Part shown: in pieces, positions 55,154 through 62,997 of the stretch
Layout: every line of letters begins with the position of its first letter
How positions within the stretch are numbered: the first letter of the stretch is position 1
NCBI RefSeq assembly: GCF_018474025.1
Contig: NZ_JAHCTA010000002.1
Span: 62,562-126,561, forward strand
Source of the DNA: Alteromonas oceanisediminis
GTDB lineage: Bacteria > Pseudomonadota > Gammaproteobacteria > Enterobacterales > Alteromonadaceae
Direction of reading: 5' to 3'
Length of the DNA stretch: 64,000 bases
Notes under the pieces: generated by a model
What the model was told of the DNA's origin: nothing
The model's input: the letters and a program-made list of their open reading frames with translations, nothing else
Database searches by the model: none
Translations under genes and position numbers: made by a program

Positions 55154-55446
55154 AAGAGTTTTTTTGGGCGATTATAGCCGTTTATGTTTTACTGTATTTC
55201 TACGCGGCTTGGCTATACGATGGTTTTAATCTAGGCTTTGCGACCGCGGTGTTTATAGCCGTTTGCGCACACCTTTTCTGGTGGCGCAAACGGAAGCAAA
55301 AGCAAAATATCGCGAAACAAGATGTGAGCGAAGAAACACAACGGGTAGCCGCACCGGATGCTTCGCCCATTTCGATGTGGCGATCACCGCTACCCTACAT
55401 GATCCTCATCGTTGCTTGTGTGATTGTGGCGAGTCAGTGGGGCTAA
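55150..55446 (+). CDS. Small membrane protein, hypothetical
   Basis: 98 residues from GTG 55150 overlapping the hydrolase stop; GGGAG about nine bases upstream. Three hydrophobic segments (about 3-20, 28-45, 78-96) with a charged loop (RKRKQKQNIAKQD) between the second and third. No family is recognised. The tight overlap argues for a role with the hydrolase. Confidence 0.7.
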   Translation: MKEFFWAIIAVYVLLYFYAAWLYDGFNLGFATAVFIAVCAHLFWWRKRKQKQNIAKQDVSEETQRVAAPDASPISMWRSPLPYMILIVACVIVASQWG

Positions 55447-55453
55447 GTTCGCG

Positions 55454-56677
55454 TTAGTGCTTAGCCGCATAATCTTCAACCTGCTGCCATACTCTTAGTA
55501 CGTTACCGCTGAGAATTTTCTCAATATCAGCCTCGCTGTAACCGCGCTGCAAAAGTCCCGCAATCAAATTTGGAAAGGTAGAAACGTCTTTCAAACCTTC
55601 CGGCAAGGAATCACCTACACCGTCGTAATCTGAACCAATGCCCACATAGTCTATTCCGACCAGTTCTACCACGTGGTCAATATGATCAAGCACCATTTCA
55701 AGGGTTGAAAAGGGGTAAGGGTTTTGCGTTCTATAGCGTTCACCGAAGGCTCGGGCTTGCTCACTATCTTCACCAAACTCCTGTTCAATGGCGAGCTGTT
55801 CTTCTGACAGCCGATCGCGCCACTGCCGAGCGATTGGGCTGACAAAACCTGAACCAAAATTGATCATAATCACGCCACCATTGTCGGCCAGCGCTTTGAG
55901 CATCGCATCGTCCATATTGCGCTCAAACCCAGGCGTGAATCGACGCAATGAAGAGTGAGATGCGATCACCGGCACCTGAGACACTTCAAGTGCTTGGTAA
56001 AAAGCGGCATCTGACACATGAGAGATATCCACGATAACGCCAATCTTGTTCATTTCAGCAACCAGGGTTTTGCCAAACGGACTTAAGCCATTCCACTGGC
56101 GACGGATATCGTAAGATGAGTCACTAATATGATTACTCTGTGAGTGCGCCAACGTAATGTAGCGAATACCGCGTTCGTAAAAATGGTGAAGATTTGCGAG
56201 ATCACCTTGTATAGGGGAGCCGTTTTCCATGCCCATTGGCAAAGAGATCACTCCCGCTGCAAATTGACGCTTAACATCAGCAACGCTTTTTGCAATGGCA
56301 AATTTGTCCGGTGCTCGGTACACAATTGCTTCGACTGAATCAATAAGTTCATGTGCCAGTTGTGTTGACTGAGGACTATTGTCGAGCGACGCAGGCACAT
56401 AGATAGACATAAAAGGCGCGTTGAGTCCGCCAGACACGGCGCGAGGGTAGTCAAAATCGCCATCATCAGTGGCTTTCGTGACGTCGGCCCATCGGTTCTT
56501 TATTCGGTACGGCACGTCTATATGGCCGTCAACAATGATAGTCTGCTGTGCAATTTGATCTGCAGTTCGTTTAACTTTCGCTGCCGCGGGCGCCGTTGAT
56601 GACATGGTTTGGCAGGCACTTAGCGTAACAACAAGAGAGCACACTGCGAAGGGCAATAATGGCCGAGAAATCTTCAT
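55454..56677 (-). CDS. Membrane dipeptidase (peptidase M19), lipoprotein
   Basis: 407 residues. Lipoprotein signal with LSAC (Cys22). Zinc-site motifs: IVDGHIDVP, a mid-protein Glu (GMENGSPIQG), ISHVSD, ASHSSLRRF and GIGSDYDGVGD. It hydrolyses dipeptides, including those with D-residues, in the periplasm. Convergent with the small membrane-protein gene, 7 bp apart. Confidence 0.94.
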   Translation of the reverse strand: MKISRPLLPFAVCSLVVTLSACQTMSSTAPAAAKVKRTADQIAQQTIIVDGHIDVPYRIKNRWADVTKATDDGDFDYPRAVSGGLNAPFMSIYVPASLDNSPQSTQLAHELIDSVEAIVYRAPDKFAIAKSVADVKRQFAAGVISLPMGMENGSPIQGDLANLHHFYERGIRYITLAHSQSNHISDSSYDIRRQWNGLSPFGKTLVAEMNKIGVIVDISHVSDAAFYQALEVSQVPVIASHSSLRRFTPGFERNMDDAMLKALADNGGVIMINFGSGFVSPIARQWRDRLSEEQLAIEQEFGEDSEQARAFGERYRTQNPYPFSTLEMVLDHIDHVVELVGIDYVGIGSDYDGVGDSLPEGLKDVSTFPNLIAGLLQRGYSEADIEKILSGNVLRVWQQVEDYAAKH

Positions 56678-56878
56678 AAGGGTCCTTTTACATCTTTCTA
56701 TAATGATTGTTGCGCCCGTACAGTAGCTTAAGCCCAGAAATGTGGCAATCGATAGTCGACATTGAGTACAAGATCACCGATACTTGGCGGCTACTCGTTG
56801 GTCTTCATATCCTCCCCATGCTTTCAAACATAGGTGGTGAGTTCCAAATTCGTTAATTCAAAAGATGAGAAGAGATAC

Positions 56879-57661
56879 ATGGCAATTAATTACGTACCGC
56901 TAGACAAAAACAAACACAAAGAATTAAAGGTCAGCGCGCAAGCCGGTTTTGAGTTTGCAAAGGGCAGTCATCTGGCGGCTGCTACCATTCGGGAGTTCGC
57001 TCAATTGGCCGGTTCAATGCCGATTGTATTTATTAAAGATCCACAGTCAGGCAATTATCATGTGGTGGCGATGTTGGGAACCGAGCAGAACACCAACTTT
57101 TATGTGGTAGATGGCAAGTGGCAAGGTCCGTATGTCCCCATGAACATTCAACGTTATCCGTTTGACGTTCGTCCTGACGGTGACAAGCTCGGTGTTTTCT
57201 TCGACGAAAATAGCGATGTGGTTGGTGATACCGGTGAAGCGTTATTTACCGAAGACGGTGAAGCGACTGAATTTTTAAATAAACGCCAACAGTTCCTTTC
57301 TGAGCTGGCGAACAGCGAGATGCTAACGCAACGCTTTGTCAAAAAAGTGGTTGAACTGGATTTGTTGGAAGAGATTCAAGTGCAACTCACTTACGAAAAT
57401 GGCCAGCAGCGCAATGTGACTGGCATGCAATCAATCAATGAGAAGAAGCTGCGCGAGCTGGATGATGCGCAAGTGCTCGAAATGCACAAAAATGGTTTCT
57501 TAGGTGCAATCTACGCAACAATGGTGAGCCTAGGGCAATTAAATCGCTTGATCGAATTATCCAACAAAACCGATATGCCGATCCGTAATTTGCAAATCCG
57601 CGCTGCTGCGGATGCAGCGAAAGCCAGCCAAGCTCAACCCACTCAGGCTCCTCAAGCTTAA
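56879..57661 (+). CDS. SapC family protein
   Basis: 260 residues from ATG 56879 (MAINYVPLDKNKHKELKV). The GTG at 56834 adds residues not typical of the family. PIVFIKDPQSGNYHVVAMLG, YPFDVRPDG and NGFLGAIYATMVSLGQLNRLIEL are SapC hallmarks. First described near S-layer secretion genes; in Alteromonadales it usually accompanies TonB receptors and tryptophan halogenases, which are absent here. Function unknown. Ala/Gln-rich tail. A strong terminator follows, isolating it from mraZ. Confidence 0.85.
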   Translation: MAINYVPLDKNKHKELKVSAQAGFEFAKGSHLAAATIREFAQLAGSMPIVFIKDPQSGNYHVVAMLGTEQNTNFYVVDGKWQGPYVPMNIQRYPFDVRPDGDKLGVFFDENSDVVGDTGEALFTEDGEATEFLNKRQQFLSELANSEMLTQRFVKKVVELDLLEEIQVQLTYENGQQRNVTGMQSINEKKLRELDDAQVLEMHKNGFLGAIYATMVSLGQLNRLIELSNKTDMPIRNLQIRAAADAAKASQAQPTQAPQA

Positions 57662-57681
57662 ATCAAATTTGCGAAAGGGTG

Positions 57682-57717
57682 AAAAGCCGCTGAGAGCAAT
57701 CTCAGCGGCTTTTTTTT
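57682..57717 (+). terminator. Terminator of the SapC-family gene
   Basis: AAAAGCCGCTGAGA (57682-57695), tetraloop GCAA, TCTCAGCGGCTTTT (57700-57713), T-run to 57717. A 14-bp stem with a stable GNRA loop. Confidence 0.93.
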
Positions 57718-57823
57718 AACCTTATCAACGACTTCGTCACTGCCGTATTTCCTACTTGTGAATTAATCACTTTTCACCTGATGTCGCCGTGTGTGTCACT
57801 CACCGTTTTCGACCGAATTAAGC

Positions 57824-57853
57824 TTGACAGTGGGGGTATTGCGTACCTAAACT
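57824..57853 (+). promoter_or_regulatory. Promoter of the mra (dcw) cluster
   Basis: TTGACA (57824-57829), 18-bp spacer, TAAACT (57848-57853). The -35 is consensus and the -10 matches 4/6. It lies 119 bp before mraZ and just upstream of the MraZ repeats. Confidence 0.6.
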
Positions 57854-57860
57854 CATAAAT

Positions 57861-57886
57861 GTGGGTAAAAGTGGCAAATTGTGGAT
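57861..57886 (+). promoter_or_regulatory. MraZ-binding direct repeats
   Basis: GTGGGT (57861), GTGGCA (57871) and GTGGAT (57881) repeat every 10 bp with 4-bp spacers, the arrangement of MraZ operators. A further GTGGGGG lies at 57830-57836. Lying just downstream of the promoter, they fit repression of the cluster by MraZ. Confidence 0.75.
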
Positions 57887-57971
57887 CAAATAATACTATC
57901 GTTGAGACACCGGTTTGCAAAACAGAGCTCGTTACTATCAAAAATAAAAAACAACATAGAAGGCTAGGGGA

Positions 57972-58430
57972 ATGTTCCGCGGCGCTAACGCAATCAATCT
58001 TGACAGTAAAGGCAGGGTGGCTATCCCCACTAAATACCGCCAAGCGCTGCTTGATGATTGCGGCGGAAATCTGGTTTGTACGGTTGATACCCAGCAGTCC
58101 TGTTTGCTGCTTTACCCACTGTCTGAATGGGAAGAAATTGAACTTAAGCTAATCAAGCTTTCTAGTATGATCCCCCAAGAGCGTCGCTTACAGCGTCTGT
58201 TATTGGGACACGCTACCGAAGGTGAGATGGACAAGAGCGGTCGTTTCCTTCTGCCTCCTCCTCTGCGCGCACATGCAAAACTGGACAAACAGATTATGCT
58301 TGTGGGCCAACTCAATCGTTTTGAAATCTGGGATTCAGAGGTTTGGGCATCACAAATCGACAGCGATCTGGAAGCCGAGCAAGGTGGTGGCTTCGAACTC
58401 ACTGAACGTTTACAGGACTTCTCACTGTGA
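57972..58430 (+). CDS. mraZ: MraZ, transcriptional regulator of the division/cell-wall cluster
   Basis: 152 residues, the normal length. Two tandem SpoVT/AbrB-type halves: [22 protein letters not shown] and [20 protein letters not shown] (each in part). It binds GTGG repeats in its own promoter and represses the cluster. TAGGGG precedes the ATG. It overlaps rsmH by 4 bp. Confidence 0.97.
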   Translation: MFRGANAINLDSKGRVAIPTKYRQALLDDCGGNLVCTVDTQQSCLLLYPLSEWEEIELKLIKLSSMIPQERRLQRLLLGHATEGEMDKSGRFLLPPPLRAHAKLDKQIMLVGQLNRFEIWDSEVWASQIDSDLEAEQGGGFELTERLQDFSL

Positions 58431-59365
58431 GTGCAAGCTCATTTGCGCATCGCTCAGTGCTGTTGAATGAGTCTATTGATGCACTCAATATCAACCCTGA
58501 TGGGATTTATATCGACGCCACTTTTGGGCGCGGTGGGCATTCGGCGGCGATACTCAATAAATTAAATAGCCAAGGCCGTCTGATTGCCTTTGACCGCGAT
58601 CCAGCAGCCATTGCTTCTGCACAGCAATTTGCCGCCGACGCGCGTTTTCAAATTATACATCAGCCTTTTGCCGATATCGCTGACGTCATTGACCAATTGG
58701 ACTTAGCCGGTCAGGTCAACGGTGTACTCATGGATCTTGGCGTCTCGTCACCACAGCTTGATGACGCATCACGTGGTTTCAGCTTTATGCGAGAAGGTCC
58801 ATTAGACATGCGTATGGATACCACGCGCGGGTTTAGTGCTGCCGAATGGCTGGCCAATGCTGATGAACAGGACATCACACAAGTGATCAAGGAATTCGGC
58901 GAAGAAAAGTTCGGTAAACGTATCGCACATGCCATCGTTGCTGAACGCCAACATACGCCACTGACAACAACCAAGCAACTCGCTGATTTGATCGACAAAG
59001 CCGTTCCCGTTAAGGACAAATTCAAACACCCGGCCACGCGCAGTTTCCAAGGTATCCGTATCTATGTGAATTCTGAATTAGAACAGTTACGTGACGGCCT
59101 AAAGGCAGCGGTTTATGCGCTTGCCAGCGAAGGTCGTCTTGCTGTTATCAGCTTTCATTCGCTTGAAGACAGATTGGTCAAGCGGTTTATGCGCGAGCAA
59201 AGTAAAGGTAAAGACGTGCCGCATGGCATGCCGATTCCGCAAGCCGAAATTGATGCGGATAAAGTACTTCGCCTTATTGGCAAGGCCATAAAACCCGGTC
59301 ACGCAGAATTAGAGGACAACAATCGAGCTCGCAGTTCGGTGCTTAGGGTGGCGGAAAAACTATGA
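58427..59365 (+). CDS. rsmH: RsmH, 16S rRNA (cytosine(1402)-N4)-methyltransferase
   Basis: 312 residues from GTG 58427, overlapping the mraZ stop. [14 protein letters not shown] (SAM motif I), [31 protein letters not shown] and [15 protein letters not shown] are diagnostic. It methylates N4 of C1402, the same nucleotide as RsmI at the left end of the window. Coupled on both sides (4-bp overlaps). Confidence 0.97.
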   Translation: MSASSFAHRSVLLNESIDALNINPDGIYIDATFGRGGHSAAILNKLNSQGRLIAFDRDPAAIASAQQFAADARFQIIHQPFADIADVIDQLDLAGQVNGVLMDLGVSSPQLDDASRGFSFMREGPLDMRMDTTRGFSAAEWLANADEQDITQVIKEFGEEKFGKRIAHAIVAERQHTPLTTTKQLADLIDKAVPVKDKFKHPATRSFQGIRIYVNSELEQLRDGLKAAVYALASEGRLAVISFHSLEDRLVKRFMREQSKGKDVPHGMPIPQAEIDADKVLRLIGKAIKPGHAELEDNNRARSSVLRVAEKL

Positions 59366-59682
59366 TCCGACAAACCACCACCTTCAATCCCGTCGCCATA
59401 ATGCTTGCCGACGCGACCCGCCATCCATTGCGGGTTTTGTTGTTTTTATTGGTAATCGGCAGTGCGGTGGGCGTTATCTTGAGTGCGCACATGAATCGGC
59501 AGGTGATCATTGCTAATGAACAACTGATGCAGGAAAAAGATCGTCTGGACATTGAATGGCGGCACTTACTGCTTGAGCAGGGCGCTTTGACCGAACACAA
59601 CCGAATTGAAAGTTTGGTAAAACGTGATCTGGACATGCGTCGCCCGACACCGGACGACGAAATTGTGGTGCGTCTGAAATGA
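59362..59682 (+). CDS. ftsL: Cell division protein FtsL
   Basis: 106 residues. Short cytoplasmic tail, one transmembrane helix ([18 protein letters not shown], about 25-43), then a periplasmic leucine-zipper-like coiled coil ending in [16 protein letters not shown], the usual FtsL end. It links FtsB and FtsQ at the septum. Overlaps rsmH and ftsI by 4 bp each. Confidence 0.94.
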   Translation: MIRQTTTFNPVAIMLADATRHPLRVLLFLLVIGSAVGVILSAHMNRQVIIANEQLMQEKDRLDIEWRHLLLEQGALTEHNRIESLVKRDLDMRRPTPDDEIVVRLK

Positions 59683-61475
59683 GTGTTTTGAACGTAATTG
59701 ATGACACGACTGTTGCGAAGCGGCCGCGCCGCGGGCAGCAGGGCGCTAAGCAGAACAAAGCCCCAGATATGATCAATTGGCGCTTCATTGTGGTGTTAAT
59801 AGCGGTCATCTCCGTATTCTGTGCGTTGGCGATTCGAGCCGCGTACATTCAAGTCATTGCGCCAGATGCACTGATTGAGCAAGGTGATAATCGCACGCTG
59901 CGTACGCGCAATTCATTGGTTCATCGTGGTTTAATTCTTGATCGCAATGGTGAAGAGCTTGCGGTGAGCGTTCCCGTGCGGGCAGTGTGGGCCGACCCTA
60001 AGATCATTCATCAGGAAAACGCGTTGGTTCAACGACGTCGCTGGTTAGCGCTGGCTGAGGTTCTTGGTACAGATATTAGCGCATTGTTAGCGAAAGTGGA
60101 TAACCCCAAACGACGTTTCGTGTATTTGCAGCGTCAGGTTTCTCCGGCAATGGCAGACTATGTGGAGCAATTGGATATTCCCGGCGTTGGATTGCGTAAT
60201 GAGTCACGCCGATATTATCCCACCGGTGAGGTGGCCGCGCACCTGATCGGCTTCACCGATGTCGATGATCGCGGAATTGAAGGGTTAGAGCGCATTTATA
60301 ACGACCTTCTCACCGGAACCCCTGATAAGCGAACCATTCGCCGCGACGCGAAAGGCCGACAAGTCGAAATCCTCGAAAAAACCCATGGTGAAACCGCTAA
60401 AGACCTTGTACTTACGGTGGATCAACGCGTTCAAGCTGTCGCTTATAAGGCGATAAAGCAAGCCACTGAAACCTATGCAGCAGCGTCCGCATCGGCGATT
60501 GTGATTGATGTTGCCAGTGGTGACATTTTGGCGATGGTCAACAGTCCTTCTTTTAATCCGAACAATCGCGACACGGTCGCCCCGCACCGTGTGCGAAATC
60601 GTGTGATTACCGATGCTTTTGAACCGGGTTCGTCGCTTAAGCCATTGGCTGTTCTTGCTGCGCTGGAGTTTGGTGAAGTCACACCTACCAGTAAGGTTAA
60701 TACATCACCCGGCTGGATGCGCCTGGGCGGCAGCATGGTGCAAGATCCACGTAATCTGGGTGAAATTGACCTGACGACGATTATTCAAAAGTCCAGCAAT
60801 ATGGGAACGTCAAAATTAGCACTGAGCGTGCCCAAACCGTTCTTGCTGGATACGTATTACAACATGGGATTGATGTCGGATACTGGCACGCTTTTGGCAG
60901 GCGAAAGCAGCGGTATTTTCCATGAGCGAAATCGTTGGTCGGAGTTTGAACTGGCGACGTTGTCGTTCGGTTACGGAATTTCCGTAACAACCGCCCAGTT
61001 AGCGCGTATGTACACCATCATTGCCAATGGTGGGTTAAAGAAAAATCTTAATATCGTGCTGGGTCAGGAGCATCAAACTTATGGTCACGGTGAACGCGTA
61101 GTATCAGCAAAAAACGTTGCGGCGCTGATTGAGATGATGGAAAGCGTGACTCAGGAAGGTGGTTCAGGTACCAAAGCCAGCGTTCCCGGTTACCGAATTG
61201 CCGGTAAAACCGGGACCAGCCGTAAAGCCGTCGCCGGTGGCTATGGCGAACAGTACGTGAATATCTTTGCTGGTTTGGCGCCGGTGAGCAACCCACAACT
61301 GGTGACCGTTGTGTTGATCAATGAACCCGGTGGCGATTTGTATCATTCCAGCGATACGGCAGCCCCTGTCTTTGCACAAATCATGGGAGGCGCATTGCGC
61401 CTGTTGAATATCGCACCAGACGGCGAGCGTGTGACATCAGTAAAATGGACGGAGGCGAATAGTCATGGTCATTAG
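59679..61475 (+). CDS. ftsI: FtsI (PBP3), septal peptidoglycan transpeptidase
   Basis: 598 residues. Transmembrane helix at about 31-52, PBP dimerisation domain (RGLILDRNGEELAVSVPV, RYYPTGEVAAHLIG), then transpeptidase with catalytic SSLK in EPGSSLKPLA (about 315), SSN in QKSSNMGTSKL and KTGT in AGKTGTSRKA. It crosslinks septal peptidoglycan and is the target of aztreonam-type beta-lactams. Overlaps murE by 11 bp. Confidence 0.97.
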   Translation: MSVLNVIDDTTVAKRPRRGQQGAKQNKAPDMINWRFIVVLIAVISVFCALAIRAAYIQVIAPDALIEQGDNRTLRTRNSLVHRGLILDRNGEELAVSVPVRAVWADPKIIHQENALVQRRRWLALAEVLGTDISALLAKVDNPKRRFVYLQRQVSPAMADYVEQLDIPGVGLRNESRRYYPTGEVAAHLIGFTDVDDRGIEGLERIYNDLLTGTPDKRTIRRDAKGRQVEILEKTHGETAKDLVLTVDQRVQAVAYKAIKQATETYAAASASAIVIDVASGDILAMVNSPSFNPNNRDTVAPHRVRNRVITDAFEPGSSLKPLAVLAALEFGEVTPTSKVNTSPGWMRLGGSMVQDPRNLGEIDLTTIIQKSSNMGTSKLALSVPKPFLLDTYYNMGLMSDTGTLLAGESSGIFHERNRWSEFELATLSFGYGISVTTAQLARMYTIIANGGLKKNLNIVLGQEHQTYGHGERVVSAKNVAALIEMMESVTQEGGSGTKASVPGYRIAGKTGTSRKAVAGGYGEQYVNIFAGLAPVSNPQLVTVVLINEPGGDLYHSSDTAAPVFAQIMGGALRLLNIAPDGERVTSVKWTEANSHGH

Positions 61476-62997
61476 TCGCTTCATCCAAAGTATCGAACCC
61501 TTATTAGCCAAGTTCGGCATCTTCGCACCTGATGTGCGCGTGGAGCGTTTGGTACTGGATAGCCGTGATGTGTCTTCAAAAACCGCATTTATCGCGGTCA
61601 AGGGACATGCTCTGGATGGTCGTGAATTTATCCCGCAAGCGATCAGCCTGGGCGCGCCCGCTATTATAGCTGAAACTGACGATCCCAAAGCGCATGGCCA
61701 CTGCACCATGCGTCACAACAGCGTGATTGTTGAATTTTACGATTTAAACCAATCGTTGTCCGCATTGGCCGCGGCGTTTTACGATTACCCAGCCACAAAA
61801 ATGACCACCATCGCAGTTACCGGCACGAACGGAAAAACCTCTGTAGTGCAATTGCTCAGCCAGTTGCGTACTGCTTTGGGCGTTAAGTGCGGCATGATCG
61901 GTACCTTAGGCAGTGGGTTGTATCAAGAGCCGTTCGACATCAGCGAATTAGATGAGACGCGCAATACCACGCCCGATGCGGTGAAAATGCATTACATTCT
62001 CGCGGATCTAGCCCAGCAAGATGTGCATCAAGTCGCCTTCGAGGCGTCATCGCATGCACTGGTGCAAGGGCGTTTGAATCAAGTCAAAACCGATGTCGCC
62101 GTCTTTACCAATCTAACGCACGATCATCTTGATTACCACGGCAGCATGGAAGCTTATGCTAAAGCGAAGCGCCGCTTACTTGAGCAACCGGCACTGCGTC
62201 ATGTGGTGCTGAACGCTGATGATGCAGAGAGTATGAATTGGGCAAAACACAGCCCAGAAACAGCGCAAATCGTTTGGTTTGGTATTGATCTCGACCCTTC
62301 ATCGCTTCCTGATGGCGCAAAGTATTGTTCTGCGAATGCGATTCGGACAACGCCGCAAGGGTTGTCTTTTGAGTTGGCAACGTCATGGGGAAGCAGCCCC
62401 GTGCAACTAGGCCTTGTTGGCAAGTTCAATGCCTATAACGCGCTTGCAGCAGCGGGTGTCGTACTGAGTTTAGGCACGCGATTCTCAGACTTATTAGCGT
62501 CACTTAAACAATTGCAGCCAGTGCCGGGACGTATGGAATTGTTCCGCAGTGGTACAGGCCCTAGTGTCATCGTTGATTACGCACACACCCCTGACGCCTT
62601 GGAGCACGCGCTCGCCGCTGCGTCTGCGCACAAAATGGGCGATCTGTGGTGCGTATTTGGTTGCGGCGGCGAACGAGATAAAGGTAAACGCCCGCACATG
62701 GGTAAAGTTGCCGCACAGGGCGCAGACCATGTTGTGCTCACCGCCGACAATGCACGCACAGAGACTGTCGAGTCAATTTCACAGGATATTCGTTCAGGCA
62801 TCGATGAACATGCTTCCGTGACGATGATTACGGATCGAAAAGAAGCCATTGCCTATGCGCTAAAGCACGCAAAAACGAACGATATTGTGTTGCTGGCAGG
62901 TAAAGGGCACGAAAACTACCAAGACATACAAGGGCAGCGTATTGCATACGATGAGCGCGCCTATATCCCCGCTTTACTGAAGGAGCTAACCGCATGA
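61465..62997 (+). CDS. murE: MurE, UDP-MurNAc-tripeptide synthetase
   Basis: 510 residues. Mur ligase order: N-terminal UDP-binding domain (LVLDSRDVSSKTAFIAVKG), ATP loop TGTNGKTSVVQLL (about 117-129), NTTPDAVKMH, and the C-terminal domain with HTPDALEHAL and GCGGERDKGKRPHMG. The amino-acid-selecting loop reads DNARTE instead of DNPR; the Arg that contacts meso-diaminopimelate is kept, so that substrate is still expected. Overlaps ftsI by 11 bp and murF by 4 bp. Confidence 0.95.
   Translation: MVISRFIQSIEPLLAKFGIFAPDVRVERLVLDSRDVSSKTAFIAVKGHALDGREFIPQAISLGAPAIIAETDDPKAHGHCTMRHNSVIVEFYDLNQSLSALAAAFYDYPATKMTTIAVTGTNGKTSVVQLLSQLRTALGVKCGMIGTLGSGLYQEPFDISELDETRNTTPDAVKMHYILADLAQQDVHQVAFEASSHALVQGRLNQVKTDVAVFTNLTHDHLDYHGSMEAYAKAKRRLLEQPALRHVVLNADDAESMNWAKHSPETAQIVWFGIDLDPSSLPDGAKYCSANAIRTTPQGLSFELATSWGSSPVQLGLVGKFNAYNALAAAGVVLSLGTRFSDLLASLKQLQPVPGRMELFRSGTGPSVIVDYAHTPDALEHALAAASAHKMGDLWCVFGCGGERDKGKRPHMGKVAAQGADHVVLTADNARTETVESISQDIRSGIDEHASVTMITDRKEAIAYALKHAKTNDIVLLAGKGHENYQDIQGQRIAYDERAYIPALLKELTA

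Larger units (their letters stand above)
57662..57971. other. 310-bp gap holding the SapC terminator and the mra promoter
   Basis: Contains the terminator at 57682-57717, the promoter at 57824-57853 and the MraZ boxes at 57861-57886. No small gene or RNA recognised. Confidence 0.6.
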
